Under the pieces are notes generated by a model. It saw nothing but the letters and a program-made list of their open reading frames with translations, did no database searches and was not told the DNA's origin. From NCBI GenBank assembly GCA_945863605.1, contig CAMAZP010000003.1, positions 1 through 64,000 of the forward strand: DNA of 64,000 nucleotides, in the 5' to 3' direction. Numbering within the stretch: position 1 is the stretch's first letter; the number at the start of each line of letters is the position of its first letter. Source of the stretch: Chitinophaga pinensis (GTDB taxonomy: Bacteria; Bacteroidota; Bacteroidia; Flavobacteriales_D; Crocinitomicaceae). Position numbers and translations under genes: made by a program. Of the stretch, positions 1 through 11,608 are shown one piece after another.

Positions 1-4
1 ATAA

Positions 5-42
5 AAAATTCCAACTCTCTAATATATGAGAATTGGAATTTT
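5..42 (-). terminator. Rho-independent terminator of metK
   Basis: Two 15-nt arms (5-19 and 28-42) pair at 14 of 15 positions around an 8-nt loop. It sits about 20 nt past the metK stop. T-rich sequence on the plus side means it could also stop transcription in the other direction. Confidence 0.75.
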
Positions 43-61
43 TGATATTTTTAGTTGGTTG

Positions 62-1342
62 TTAAATATTAAATGCAGCTCTAACTGTATCAACGAAATC
101 TAATTTCTCCCATGTGAATAACTCAACTTCTTTTGAAATAGATTTTCCATCTGGACTTTTAAAAGTTTTAATAACAACTTCGTTTTTACGTCCCATATGA
201 CCATAAGCAGCAGTTTCTGAATACATTGGATTACGCAATTTTAATCTTTGTTCAATTGCATATGGACGCATATCGAAAATCGCTTCAACTTTACGGGCAA
301 TTTCACCATCTGACATACCAACTTTTGCTGTTCCATATGTATTTACAAACAAGCCACAAGGTTTTGCAACACCAATAGCATAAGAAACTTGGACTAAAAC
401 TTCATCACACAATCCAGCAGCTACCAAGTTTTTAGCAATATGACGAGTTGCATAAGCAGCTGAACGGTCAACCTTACTTGGGTCTTTTCCAGAAAATGCA
501 CCACCACCGTGAGCACCTTTTCCACCATAGGTATCAACGATAATTTTACGACCTGTTAAACCTGTATCTCCGTGAGGACCACCAATTACAAATTTACCTG
601 TTGGATTGATATGGTAAGTTATATTTTCATTGAAGAGTGCTTGTATTTCTGGCTTCAATTTTGATTTGACGCGAGGAATTACGATTTCGATGATGTCTTT
701 TTTAATTTTAGCTAACATTTCAGTAACTTCTGCAAAATCATCATGTTGTGTAGAAACTACTATTGTATCAATTCGTTGAGGTACATTGTCATCAGAATAT
801 TCAATTGTCACTTGTGACTTAGCATCTGGACGTAAATAAGGAATCAAACTAGCATCATTGTTACGAATATGTGAAAGCTCTTGTAGAATCTTGTGAGCTA
901 AATCCAATGCCAATGGCATATAATTTTCTGTTTCTTTCGTAGCGTACCCAAACATCATTCCTTGGTCACCAGCTCCTTGTGCATTTGCTTTTGATTCAAA
1001 GTCGTTGTTAGCAACTGCACGATCAACTCCTTGATTAATATCTTCAGATTGGTCATGTAATGCAGAGATGATACCACAAGAATTTGAATCAAACATGTAT
1101 TCAGATTTTGTATAACCAATTTTCTTAATTGTTTCTCGAGCAATTGATTGAACATCCAAATAAGTACTAGTCTTGATTTCTCCAGCCAAAACAACTAATC
1201 CTGTAGTAACCAACGTTTCACATGCTACTTTTGATTCAGGATCAAAGGCCATGAAATTGTCTATTAAAGCATCTGAGATTTGGTCAGAAACTTTGTCTGG
1301 ATGTCCTTCAGAAACGGACTCAGAGGTAAATAAATATGCCAT
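62..1342 (-). CDS. metK: S-adenosylmethionine synthetase
   Basis: Makes S-adenosylmethionine from methionine and ATP in the cytoplasm. The 426-residue protein shows the N-terminal GHPDK motif (residues 13-17), the [12 protein letters not shown] signature (123-134) and the glycine-rich [10 protein letters not shown] loop near residue 280, all diagnostic of MetK. It is longer than E. coli MetK (about 384 residues), as is usual in Bacteroidota. The start is an ATG followed by the typical [17 protein letters not shown] opening. A TAnnTTTG-type -7 box lies at 1360-1367, 17 nt upstream. It appears to be a single-gene unit with terminators on both sides. Confidence 0.98.
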   Translation of the reverse strand: MAYLFTSESVSEGHPDKVSDQISDALIDNFMAFDPESKVACETLVTTGLVVLAGEIKTSTYLDVQSIARETIKKIGYTKSEYMFDSNSCGIISALHDQSEDINQGVDRAVANNDFESKANAQGAGDQGMMFGYATKETENYMPLALDLAHKILQELSHIRNNDASLIPYLRPDAKSQVTIEYSDDNVPQRIDTIVVSTQHDDFAEVTEMLAKIKKDIIEIVIPRVKSKLKPEIQALFNENITYHINPTGKFVIGGPHGDTGLTGRKIIVDTYGGKGAHGGGAFSGKDPSKVDRSAAYATRHIAKNLVAAGLCDEVLVQVSYAIGVAKPCGLFVNTYGTAKVGMSDGEIARKVEAIFDMRPYAIEQRLKLRNPMYSETAAYGHMGRKNEVVIKTFKSPDGKSISKEVELFTWEKLDFVDTVRAAFNI

Positions 1343-1436
1343 TTAAAATAATTTTGGTGCAAATTTAATAATTTAATAAGATTTTTAGTCGAATTGACTT
1401 AAAATTAGAATTTGTTTAAACTTATTTCCATAAACT

Positions 1437-1470
1437 AAAAAAGCCCATTTTACTATAAATGAGCTTTTTT
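1437..1470 (-). terminator. Terminator of the acyl-CoA synthetase gene
   Basis: Arms at 1437-1450 and 1457-1470 pair with one mismatch around a 6-nt loop. Read on the minus strand, the stem is followed by a T run. It lies between the acyl-CoA synthetase stop and the metK promoter. Confidence 0.75.
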
Positions 1471-1491
1471 TTTATTTATGTTTTTTAATAA

Positions 1492-3258
1492 TTATTCGCA
1501 ATAAATTGATTTGTATTCTTTTTGATATTTCGCCAAAATTTTCTTGCGTTTAAGTTTTAAAGTTGGTGTTAATTCGTCTCCATCAATTGAAAATTCTTTT
1601 GGAAGTAGTACGAACTTTTTAATTTGTTCCCAATTTCCATATTCTTTATTTAAAGCACTAACTTCTTGGTTGATTCGTTCATGTAGTTTTGGATGAGCTG
1701 CTATCTCTTCATTGGATAGTTTTTCGAAATTTAATTCTTTTCTTGTTGCCCATTCTTTTACAAATGCAAAACTTGGAACTATTAGGGCAGCAGGGAATTT
1801 TTCTCCTTCTCCAATCACCATTATTTGTTCAATGAAACGAGATTCTTTGAATTTATTTTCCATTCCTTGTGGTGCGATGTATTTACCTCCTGAAGTTTTG
1901 AAGATTTCTTTTTTACGATCCGTAATTTTTAAGAATTTACCTTCTTGGAAAATACCAATATCACCTGTATGGAACCAGCCTTCACTGTCAATAACTTCAG
2001 CAGTCGCGTCTGGATTTTTGTAATAACCCATCATGACATTTGGCCCTTTGACAAGGATTTCTCCATCTTCTGCAATTTTCACTTGAACTCCATCAATCAA
2101 AGCACCTACAGTTCCGATACGAATTCCTTTATCAAATGAGTTTACGGAAACAACTGGTGAAGTTTCTGTCAATCCATAACCTTCTAAAATTGGAATGTCA
2201 GCAGCTAAAAAGATGCGTGCTAGGCGTGGTTGAAGGGCAGCACTACCTGAAGCAATTGCACGAACTTTTCCTCCAAGTGCTTCTTGCCATTTAGAGAAAA
2301 TTAATTTACGAGCAATTTTAAGTTTGAAATGATACCAACTCGATTTCCCAACCACATCAAATTCTTCAGCTAAATCAACTGCCCAGAAGAATAATTTTCG
2401 TTTTATTCCTGTCAAATCATCGCCTTTTGCCATAATTTTATCAAAAACTTTTTCAATTAAACGAGGAACTGCAGTAAAAACATCTGGTTGAACTTCGCGT
2501 ATATTGTCACCAATTGTATCCATTGATTCTGCAAAATAAACTGAGCAACCAATGTACATGTACAAATAGTGCAACATGCGTTCGTAAATGTGACAAACAG
2601 GTAAAAACGTTAATACTTTTGATGAATTATCTGCAGGAATTGGATCTAGACATGCTTCCACGTTAGAAAGAATATTTCGGTGAGAAAGCATAACTCCTTT
2701 TGGTTGACCTGTTGTTCCAGATGTGTAAATGATTGTTACTAAATCCTCATATTTAACGGCAGCCATTCGATCTTTAACAACTGATTCATCAGTGCTTTCT
2801 GCAGCTTTATCGATTGCAGACCAATTTGTAAAACCATTCACTTCATCAAAAGTCATTAGGTGTTGTAAACTTGGAACATCACCCTGAACATTTTTCATTT
2901 TATTTGCTAATTCTTCATTTCCAACTACACAGATTTTTACTTCTGCATCATTTAAAATAAAGCGATAATCGTTTTCGGAGATATTAGGATATAAAGGAAC
3001 TAATACGGCTCCAGCTTGTTGAACTGCAATATCAAATAGATTCCATTCTACACGATTGTTACTTGATACAGCCACACGATCACCTGCATTAATTCCTAAA
3101 GAAATCAAACCTCGTGATAGAAGATTTACTTTTTCTACAAAATCTGCAGTTTTCATCCCGTTCCATACGCCATTAGTTTTTGTGACAAACATGGTGGAAT
3201 TTGGGTAATTTTTTAATTGATGATAGGGGATATCGAATAAACGCTGTGCTTGAATCAT
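1492..3258 (-). CDS. Long-chain acyl-CoA synthetase (AMP-forming)
   Basis: Activates long-chain fatty acids to acyl-CoA through an acyl-adenylate. The 588-residue protein belongs to the ANL superfamily: phosphate-binding loop YTSGTTGQPKG at 178-188, adenine-site YGLTET at 361-366, TGD at 431-433 and hinge region DRKK at 447-450. The overall layout, with a long insertion between the P-loop and the YGLTET box, fits the FadD15/ACSL type. There is no signal peptide, so it is cytoplasmic or peripherally membrane-bound. It is transcribed alone, with its own terminator. Chain-length preference cannot be read from the sequence. Confidence 0.93.
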   Translation of the reverse strand: MIQAQRLFDIPYHQLKNYPNSTMFVTKTNGVWNGMKTADFVEKVNLLSRGLISLGINAGDRVAVSSNNRVEWNLFDIAVQQAGAVLVPLYPNISENDYRFILNDAEVKICVVGNEELANKMKNVQGDVPSLQHLMTFDEVNGFTNWSAIDKAAESTDESVVKDRMAAVKYEDLVTIIYTSGTTGQPKGVMLSHRNILSNVEACLDPIPADNSSKVLTFLPVCHIYERMLHYLYMYIGCSVYFAESMDTIGDNIREVQPDVFTAVPRLIEKVFDKIMAKGDDLTGIKRKLFFWAVDLAEEFDVVGKSSWYHFKLKIARKLIFSKWQEALGGKVRAIASGSAALQPRLARIFLAADIPILEGYGLTETSPVVSVNSFDKGIRIGTVGALIDGVQVKIAEDGEILVKGPNVMMGYYKNPDATAEVIDSEGWFHTGDIGIFQEGKFLKITDRKKEIFKTSGGKYIAPQGMENKFKESRFIEQIMVIGEGEKFPAALIVPSFAFVKEWATRKELNFEKLSNEEIAAHPKLHERINQEVSALNKEYGNWEQIKKFVLLPKEFSIDGDELTPTLKLKRKKILAKYQKEYKSIYCE

Positions 3259-3388
3259 AGTTTAAATTTTTAGTATTCCGAAAATAGGAATTAAAATTTA
3301 AAAAATGAATTTAAAAATTAAATAATCGACATAAATTTTAATGTTTTGGACTTAATACCAAAGTAAAGACTACGAAAACTGGTAATTG

Positions 3389-4765
3389 CTATATGAAAAA
3401 ATAGCTAAAAAGTACAACAAGAAGTGTAGAAACAACATTTAAAATAAATCCAATTTTTGCCATTTGATGAATTTTAATCAAACCCGAAGAAAAAACGATG
3501 GCGTTTGGTGGTGTGCCAATAGGTAACATAAAAGCACAACTTGCTGCTAATGTAAGAGGTAAACATAACTGTAAAATCGGAAAGCCTGATTCTAGAGCAA
3601 AAGCAGCTACAATAGGAACAAAAATTGTCACCAATGCCAGGTTTGACATAATTTCAGTAGCAAAAATTGCAATGGTTACGACAATAAAGAGAATTGTTAT
3701 GAAAGATACATCTTTGTAATTACTGAAAACCTCAGTCATTTCCATTACAACTCCATTTTTTTCTAACATCGCTGCTAAAGCTAAACCACCTCCAAATAAT
3801 AAAAGAATACCCCAAGGAAGTTTTTCAGTGTCTTTCCAATCTAATAATGGTTTTTTCTCAGATTTACCAGGAACGATAAATAATAAAATCGCACCCAAAA
3901 TGGCAGCACTTTCATCGCGATAAGAAAACCCACTCCAATTGACAATTAAATCCTTAAATGACCATAATATTACAACTAAACCAAAAATTGACATTGCTCG
4001 GTATTGCTCGTTCGTCCATGGTTGTTTTTCTAGTTTAAAATCGTGGACATCATTACGTTCTCTTCCAAGCATAATATAAAAGACAACAAAAACTACTAGT
4101 AACAAAGTAATACTAAGTGGAATTCCAACTTTCATCCAATCCCAAAATGAGATGTGAATATTAAAGTTTTGTTCTAAAATACTCGCCATTTGTGTATTAG
4201 GTGGTGAACCAACTAAAGTTGCCATCCCTCCGATACTTGCTGCGTAAGCGATGGATAAAAGTAAAAAAACAGAAAATTTTGATTTTTGATGCGCAATTGG
4301 CATGGCATTGATGATTGCTATTGCCATTGGTAACATCATTAAAGCAGTTGCAGTATTAGAAATCCACATACTTAGCAAACCAGTACTCATTAAAAAACCG
4401 AGTAGTATTCTAGGTTTACTGTCACCAACTATGGCAACTATTCTTCTAGCGATTTGTTCGTGAACTTTCCATTTTTCTAATCCAAGAGCTAAAACAAATC
4501 CTCCAAAAAATAAATAAACATTTCCATTTCCGTAAGCAGCAGCTAAATCACTTGTTTCCAAAAGTCCAAGAGGTACAGCTAGAATTAAAGGAAATAGTGC
4601 GGTTACGTAAATGGAAATGACTTCAAAAATCCAAAAGAAAATCATCAAACCACCCAAGGCAATTGCATTCCAAAATAGTGATTTACCTCCAGTTAGAATT
4701 AAAATCATAATAAAGAGAAACAAGCCAAAAGCGGCGAGCATATTTTTCCAATCGAATTTTAACAT
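3389..4765 (-). CDS. SLC13/DASS-family sodium:carboxylate symporter
   Basis: Polytopic inner-membrane protein of 458 residues with about 11 hydrophobic segments. The family's signature repeats are visible: SNT at 136-138, SPPNT at 187-191 and a second GTPPN loop near the C terminus. These form the two sodium/substrate sites in DASS transporters, whose usual substrates are di- or tricarboxylates such as succinate or citrate. The second SN motif reads SNL rather than SNT. It lies 9 nt downstream of a small conserved gene (4775-5035), so the two are probably co-transcribed. Substrate cannot be assigned from the sequence. Confidence 0.88.
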   Translation of the reverse strand: MLKFDWKNMLAAFGLFLFIMILILTGGKSLFWNAIALGGLMIFFWIFEVISIYVTALFPLILAVPLGLLETSDLAAAYGNGNVYLFFGGFVLALGLEKWKVHEQIARRIVAIVGDSKPRILLGFLMSTGLLSMWISNTATALMMLPMAIAIINAMPIAHQKSKFSVFLLLSIAYAASIGGMATLVGSPPNTQMASILEQNFNIHISFWDWMKVGIPLSITLLLVVFVVFYIMLGRERNDVHDFKLEKQPWTNEQYRAMSIFGLVVILWSFKDLIVNWSGFSYRDESAAILGAILLFIVPGKSEKKPLLDWKDTEKLPWGILLLFGGGLALAAMLEKNGVVMEMTEVFSNYKDVSFITILFIVVTIAIFATEIMSNLALVTIFVPIVAAFALESGFPILQLCLPLTLAASCAFMLPIGTPPNAIVFSSGLIKIHQMAKIGFILNVVSTLLVVLFSYFFI

Positions 4766-4774
4766 ACTATTGAA

Positions 4775-5035
4775 TTAGCCATTTAAACCATTTAAAGCAT
4801 CAACGAAATGATCTGCTTTTTCTTCAACATCAGCAACGATAGCACGAAACTCAGCTTTTCCTCTTGCTGTTTTTATTCTTCTGATTGTAGTGTCTTGAAA
4901 TGTTGCAGCTTCATTGATTAAATTTTCTGTTGCATCAATTTTAGTTGCATCAGTCGCTTGAATAAAATAACATTCGTCAACTACGTCATAAACTAATTCG
5001 TTTAGACTCTTTTTTAAAATTCGCTTGTTAGCCAT
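4775..5035 (-). CDS. Small conserved hypothetical protein
   Basis: An 86-residue soluble protein rich in charged residues and Ala, predicted largely helical, with no signal peptide or transmembrane segment. I do not recognise a named domain; proteins of this sort recur in Flavobacteriales. It is the first gene of a likely two-gene unit with the SLC13 transporter (9-nt gap). A TATTTTTG -7-like box at 5049-5056 sits 13 nt upstream of the ATG, supporting a real promoter here. Function unknown. Confidence 0.75.
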   Translation of the reverse strand: MANKRILKKSLNELVYDVVDECYFIQATDATKIDATENLINEAATFQDTTIRRIKTARGKAEFRAIVADVEEKADHFVDALNGLNG

Positions 5036-5048
5036 ACTATTTTTTTTT

Positions 5049-5056
5049 CAAAAATA
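5049..5056 (-). promoter_or_regulatory. -7 box of the small gene/SLC13 unit
   Basis: The minus strand reads TATTTTTG, matching the Bacteroidota TAnnTTTG box, 13 nt before the start codon. No clear -33 TTTG was found at the usual spacing. Confidence 0.45.
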
Positions 5057-5227
5057 AGGAGTAAAAGGCAGAACAACACTATTTGATGTTTTTAATTTAT
5101 AATTTGATAATTGAATCTTTTTTTTATTTGATAAATAATTACAATTTTTAATCATCATTAATTAAATAATACTCACTTTTATATTTTATTTTATAAAAAA
5201 AATATGTGTTTTGTTTTCATTGAAAAT

Positions 5228-5255
5228 ACTAGTTTTATAGGTAAAAACAACTAGT
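5228..5255. promoter_or_regulatory. Inverted repeat upstream of the serine hydrolase gene
   Basis: ACTAGTT at 5228-5234 and AACTAGT at 5249-5255 form a perfect 7-nt dyad with a 14-nt spacer, ending 20 nt before the ATG at 5276. It could be an operator or a leader hairpin. In such AT-rich DNA it could also be chance. Confidence 0.3.
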
Positions 5256-5275
5256 AATTAATCGCTTTTTTCCCA

Positions 5276-6676
5276 ATGAAAAAATCTATATTCTTCAAGA
5301 GCTTGTTTCTTGTTGTCATTTTGTATAGTTGTAGATCAATTAAATACAATGTTCCAAATGTAACAGATTACAAGATTTTTAAGACTGAAATTATTGAAAA
5401 GTCTAATTCACCCTACCAAATTCCAAAGTCAACTACTCGTAGTATATTACCAGACGAATTGCTTTGGGCTATATCCAATAATGTTAACAAAGTTTATAAT
5501 TACGATACCCCTGAAGATTTTTTGATTTCTCAAGGAACACTTTCATTTATTATTATTAAAAATGACACAATCATATATGAAAAATATTTCAATGGTTTTG
5601 AATCAGATAGTTTGAGAACCATTTTTTCAGTAAGTAAAGCTTTCACTTCTGCCTTGATAGGAATTGCGATTGATGAGGGATATATAAAAGGAGTTGACCA
5701 ATTAGTAAGTGATTTTATTCCTTCTTTCAAAACAAATGGAAAAGAGAAAATGACGATAAACAACCTATTACAAATGACTTCTGGGTTAAACGAAAATGAT
5801 TATACCGATATATTAAAAATCGGTTTGTTTTATTATTCTAAGGATCAAAATAAAAGGGCAGAAAAAACAAAATTAAAATATAAACCTGGAACAAAATTTC
5901 AGTATTCTTCCATTAACACTCAACTTTTAGGTATTTGTCTTGAAAAGGCAACCGGTAAAACATTTGATGTTTATTTTAAAGAAAAAATTTGGGAACCGAT
6001 GGGTATGGAGTACAATGCTTTATCCTCAAAAGATGATAAAGGATTTCATAAATATTTTGGTGGAATATCAGCAAATCCAAGAGATTTAGCAAAGTTTGGT
6101 TTACTTTATTTGAAAAATGGTAATTGGAATGGAAATCAAATAGTTCCGGAATATTGGGTAAAAGCAACTGCAAAAAGAGATACTATACAAGGTAAGTCAA
6201 CCTCATATACAAATTGCTTTTGGTTAGATACATATCCAATTGAAAATAAGTTTAATAAGTCAGATTTATTCGCAGGGGGTTATGGAGGACAAATTGTTTA
6301 CATAAACCCTGAAAATAGTATAGTAATTATACGAACAGGAACAACAGAAGTTGATGTACATTGGGGTAGAAGCTTCTCTAAACTTTCATATTTTCCAATC
6401 AATCATTCCCCAATTATCCAATTATCCAAAAAATACAATTTCACAGGAGCTTATAAAAGTAAATCCGGTAAAGAAATTTTTATCCATGAAGAGGCAGGTA
6501 ACCTTGTAATGAAATATAAAGGTGAAAATTTTGAGTATCATTTAGCTCCTACTTCAGATGTTACATTTGAAGATAAAAAATATGATAGAAAGGTTTTATT
6601 GGAATTTAGAAATGACTTTATAAATGGATTAATTGTTGAGGATGGAGCAAATAGTAATTACTTTTCAAAGCAGTGA
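5276..6676 (+). CDS. Secreted class C beta-lactamase-fold serine hydrolase
   Basis: A 466-residue protein with an N-terminal hydrophobic segment ending in a lipobox-like YSC (Cys19), so probably a lipoprotein. It has the serine beta-lactamase/DD-peptidase fold: nucleophile SVSK (Ser118-Lys121), a YSS-x-N element around Tyr210 and a GGYGGQ box (334-339) in place of KTG. Such proteins are usually esterases, D-aminopeptidases or penicillin-binding-like hydrolases; true beta-lactamase activity is unlikely to be the main role. About 130 residues follow the catalytic domain. The next gene starts 6 nt downstream, suggesting co-transcription. The substrate is unknown. Confidence 0.87.
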   Translation: MKKSIFFKSLFLVVILYSCRSIKYNVPNVTDYKIFKTEIIEKSNSPYQIPKSTTRSILPDELLWAISNNVNKVYNYDTPEDFLISQGTLSFIIIKNDTIIYEKYFNGFESDSLRTIFSVSKAFTSALIGIAIDEGYIKGVDQLVSDFIPSFKTNGKEKMTINNLLQMTSGLNENDYTDILKIGLFYYSKDQNKRAEKTKLKYKPGTKFQYSSINTQLLGICLEKATGKTFDVYFKEKIWEPMGMEYNALSSKDDKGFHKYFGGISANPRDLAKFGLLYLKNGNWNGNQIVPEYWVKATAKRDTIQGKSTSYTNCFWLDTYPIENKFNKSDLFAGGYGGQIVYINPENSIVIIRTGTTEVDVHWGRSFSKLSYFPINHSPIIQLSKKYNFTGAYKSKSGKEIFIHEEAGNLVMKYKGENFEYHLAPTSDVTFEDKKYDRKVLLEFRNDFINGLIVEDGANSNYFSKQ

Positions 6677-6682
6677 TGTAGT

Positions 6683-7360
6683 ATGAACTTTTTTAGATCT
6701 TATTTTAAAATAAAATTACTTGTAGTTATTTTAATCTTTACTGTTGGTTTTTTGTTAAAATCTAGTAGTAAAATTCTTGTAAGTGAGACACAAATTCCAA
6801 TTGAATGGTTTAACAATTTAAAGGGTGATTTTTCATTTACTTCAAAATGGTCTTATGCTGAAAATATTGGTTTAAATAAAGCTCAACAAATCGCATGTTT
6901 AAAAAACTGTACTGTTCGAATTCAAAAAATGATGAATTCAGAGGGTATAATTATCAGTGATTCAACCGATTTATATTATCAAATTATTGATTCAACTAGA
7001 AAATATCATACTCTTGAATCTAGAAGCACACTTTACGATTGGAAACCATCTAATTTTATTAAAGTTAGAAGATATGGAAATTTTGTTATCGAGGGAAGTG
7101 TGATACAAGATTCATCCTCGAGGTGCAGTTTGTTTTTTAGAGTAAAAGACAATTATTTGAATGCATGGGTTTATCATGACCCCGAGAAAGGTCCAACCAA
7201 AATTTTTCGATTAAATGGAGGTAAAATTTTCTTGGATAAAGATGCTTTTGATAAAGAAATTTTTAAAGCAACGTTTAGTTTTACTTTTGAAAACGATCTA
7301 AATAGTTTGAAGGCTCTATTCTGGAGTGGAAAAATATACACAAAGATTGAAGGATTTTAA
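6683..7360 (+). CDS. Hypothetical exported or anchored protein
   Basis: A 225-residue protein beginning with a hydrophobic segment (about residues 8-26) that acts as signal peptide or anchor; the remainder appears beta-rich and soluble. I do not recognise the family. It begins 6 nt after the serine hydrolase stop, so the two are probably one transcript, and both look lineage-specific between core genes. No catalytic motif is visible. Confidence 0.7.
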   Translation: MNFFRSYFKIKLLVVILIFTVGFLLKSSSKILVSETQIPIEWFNNLKGDFSFTSKWSYAENIGLNKAQQIACLKNCTVRIQKMMNSEGIIISDSTDLYYQIIDSTRKYHTLESRSTLYDWKPSNFIKVRRYGNFVIEGSVIQDSSSRCSLFFRVKDNYLNAWVYHDPEKGPTKIFRLNGGKIFLDKDAFDKEIFKATFSFTFENDLNSLKALFWSGKIYTKIEGF

Positions 7361-7420
7361 TAAATCAACAATTTATAGCAATATTTTTAGTGATAAATAA
7401 ATTTTCAAACTTCATTTTAT

Positions 7421-7428
7421 TACATTTG
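7421..7428 (+). promoter_or_regulatory. -7 box of gcvH
   Basis: TACATTTG fits the Bacteroidota TAnnTTTG box and lies 17 nt before the gcvH ATG at 7446. The -33 element is not clear. Confidence 0.45.
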
Positions 7429-7445
7429 TCAAAACTATTATTAAA

Positions 7446-7823
7446 ATGAATATTCCATCTGAATTAAAGTACACAAAAGACCACGAGTGGGTTAAAATTG
7501 AGGGTGATATTGCAACTGTAGGTATTACAGAATTTGCTCAAAGTGAATTAGGTGATATTGTTTTTATTGAAATAGAAACAGTTGGGGAAACACTTTCACA
7601 AGAAGAGGTTTTTGGATCTATCGAAGCAGTGAAAACGGTTTCTGATTTATTTATGCCTTTAAGTGGCGAAATCATAGAGTTTAATGAAGAATTGGATGGT
7701 AATCCAGAATTAGTTAATTCTGACCCTTACGGCTCAGGTTGGATGGTAAAAGTAAAAATATCTGATGCATCTGAAGTTGAAAAATTATTAAATAGTTCTT
7801 CATACCAAGAGTTAGTTCATTAA
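7446..7823 (+). CDS. gcvH: Glycine cleavage system H protein
   Basis: Lipoyl-carrier protein that shuttles the aminomethyl group between the P, T and L proteins of glycine cleavage; cytoplasmic. At 125 residues it is normal length. The lipoylation site lies in [11 protein letters not shown], with Lys63 as the modified residue, and the N-terminal [10 protein letters not shown] opening is typical. The genes for P, T and L proteins are not in the window. It is followed 43 nt later by a TonB gene. Confidence 0.97.
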   Translation: MNIPSELKYTKDHEWVKIEGDIATVGITEFAQSELGDIVFIEIETVGETLSQEEVFGSIEAVKTVSDLFMPLSGEIIEFNEELDGNPELVNSDPYGSGWMVKVKISDASEVEKLLNSSSYQELVH

Positions 7824-7866
7824 TTTTGGTACGGTACTTGTTAAATTGTTGTTAAAATAAAAAACA

Positions 7867-8538
7867 ATGGAAGTTAAAAAAAGTGTAGAGGCTGATGCGG
7901 AAGGAATGCGCTCAAGTCTTTTTATGGTTGGTTTAAATTATATTGCAGGTTTAACGCTTGCAGCGTTTACTTTTCAAAGTATCGATACAGATGACGATTT
8001 AAGTAAACTAAATGATAAATCGGCTAATAATGTTTATCAACAAGAGGTTAAAAAAGAAGAAACTCCACCGCCTCCAGCACAAACACCTCAAGTAAATGTT
8101 CCACCTCCAGTTACTGACCAAGAAATCATAATTGAAGAAAACAATGAAGAGGAGCCAGTTACTGTCGTTGAAGTTCCACCAGTTGTTGAAATTGCTGAAG
8201 AAGAAATTATTACAGTTGTGGAGGAAATTATTGAATTCCCAGACGTTGAAGCTACTTTTCCAGGTGGACCAGCTGCAATGATGAAATGGATTAATTCAAA
8301 TATCCAATATCCGCAAACATCTATTGAAATGAATGAGCAGGGAAGGGTCTTCTTATCATTTGTTGTTGAAGCTGATGGTTCTATTTCTAATGTTGCAGTT
8401 GAAAAAGGTGTTAGTGAAGAGCTAGACAGAGAAGCGAAACGTGTGGTAAGAAGTATGCCAGGATGGACTCCTGGAGAAGCAAAAGGTAAAAAAGCTCGTA
8501 CTCGTTGCCGTTTACCTATCAACTTCCAACTTAATTAA
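7867..8538 (+). CDS. tonB: TonB-family energy transducer
   Basis: Links the inner-membrane proton-motive complex (ExbB/ExbD) to outer-membrane TonB-dependent receptors. The 223-residue protein has a single N-terminal membrane segment (about residues 17-37), a periplasmic spacer rich in Pro, Glu and Val (about 60-120) and a C-terminal TonB domain beginning near FPGGPAAMMKW and ending in the usual PINFQL-type strand. The layout matches the short Bacteroidota TonB class. No exbB or exbD is adjacent. It may share a transcript with gcvH, although TAATTTTG at 7821-7828 could be its own -7 box. Confidence 0.9.
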   Translation: MEVKKSVEADAEGMRSSLFMVGLNYIAGLTLAAFTFQSIDTDDDLSKLNDKSANNVYQQEVKKEETPPPPAQTPQVNVPPPVTDQEIIIEENNEEEPVTVVEVPPVVEIAEEEIITVVEEIIEFPDVEATFPGGPAAMMKWINSNIQYPQTSIEMNEQGRVFLSFVVEADGSISNVAVEKGVSEELDREAKRVVRSMPGWTPGEAKGKKARTRCRLPINFQLN

Positions 8539-8560
8539 AATATTTTATTCGATATATTTA

Positions 8561-8585
8561 AAACCGCTGAAAGGCGGTTTTTTTT
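8561..8585 (+). terminator. Terminator of tonB
   Basis: AAACCGC (8561-8567) pairs with GCGGTTT (8574-8580) around a 6-nt loop, followed by a T run. It separates tonB from the convergent nuclease gene. Confidence 0.85.
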
Positions 8586-8596
8586 ATGGGCCCCAA

Positions 8597-9415
8597 TTAC
8601 CATTCCCAACATTCTAAACAAATTTTACTCTCAAGTTGAGATTCGAACGAATCAGTTAACTGAAAGTAAAAATCTATACCAGTAAGTTGTTCAACAGAAT
8701 CTACTGTAACTGCAAAATTTCTTAAATCATCCTTAGAACTGCTGTTAGGCAAGATAAATCCTATAGCTTTAGATTTTTCTCTTTTAAAGTCTAAAATAAC
8801 TTTATAATAATGTGTCGGCACACAAACTTTATTTGTTCCAATCCTAGTTAAAGATGAATTCAAAATTGGTCCTGTAACTATTAGAATAGAATCATAAATT
8901 ATCGCCCAATCACGCATTTTTTCTTCTAATCTTTTCCAAATACCACGATTAAATGCAGGTAATTGTGGACTCATGTTACTAAAATAAAAGGATTCATCCA
9001 TTGCTTGTTCTGCCCATTTCATATCAGCAGCAGGTGCTAAATGTCCACGATCAAATCCACTTTTTAAATAGTCATCTTTTGTAGCTGAACCCGTTAGAAC
9101 TTTTGGGTCAATTGAAAAATTATCGCCACGTTCTATTATCCCAGATGTTTCTATTTTTGTTAAACTATAAGCTATCCATGCAGCTTGCTCGCACTCCTCA
9201 TTATAAGCTAAAGAGTATCCAAAATGCCTAATTACTTGCATCGAATCTTTCGTTTTTGAGAATTCCAATGGAGTTTTAGATAACCTGAAAAAGGTAGAAT
9301 CCTTCGGATTTATATGTTCATTAATAGTTTTGGAATACCTGTAAAAACTTGAATGAGGTTTAAACGAAAAAAATAGAAATGCAATTGTTAGAAGTAAGAA
9401 TGTTATTAGTTTCAT
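8597..9415 (-). CDS. Secreted DNA/RNA non-specific endonuclease (NucA/Serratia type)
   Basis: A 272-residue beta-beta-alpha-metal nuclease with an N-terminal signal peptide (about residues 1-17). It shows the family core DRGH (122-125, His125 the general base) and a second block NMSPQ followed by NRGIW, in which Asn156 is the expected metal ligand. Enzymes of this family cut single- or double-stranded DNA and RNA, usually outside the cell for nutrient scavenging. It is flanked by terminators and seems to be a single-gene unit. No linked immunity gene is visible. Confidence 0.93.
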   Translation of the reverse strand: MKLITFLLLTIAFLFFSFKPHSSFYRYSKTINEHINPKDSTFFRLSKTPLEFSKTKDSMQVIRHFGYSLAYNEECEQAAWIAYSLTKIETSGIIERGDNFSIDPKVLTGSATKDDYLKSGFDRGHLAPAADMKWAEQAMDESFYFSNMSPQLPAFNRGIWKRLEEKMRDWAIIYDSILIVTGPILNSSLTRIGTNKVCVPTHYYKVILDFKREKSKAIGFILPNSSSKDDLRNFAVTVDSVEQLTGIDFYFQLTDSFESQLESKICLECWEW

Positions 9416-9455
9416 TTTTGAAATATTAATTTGGTTTTAATTGATGCTATAATTA

Positions 9456-9489
9456 AAAATCCCACTTGAAAAATTTCGAGTGGGATTTT
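9456..9489 (-). terminator. Terminator of gyrB
   Basis: Arms 9456-9466 and 9479-9489 form a perfect stem extended by a G-T and a G-C pair. The left-hand A run gives a U tract on the minus strand. It lies 20 nt past the gyrB stop. Confidence 0.85.
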
Positions 9490-9508
9490 ACTATTTTATA
9501 ATAAAGAA

Positions 9509-11569
<2,061 letters not shown>

Positions 11570-11608
11570 TCAACTAAAAAGACTCGTTTTAATTAAGATA
11601 TAAACTAA

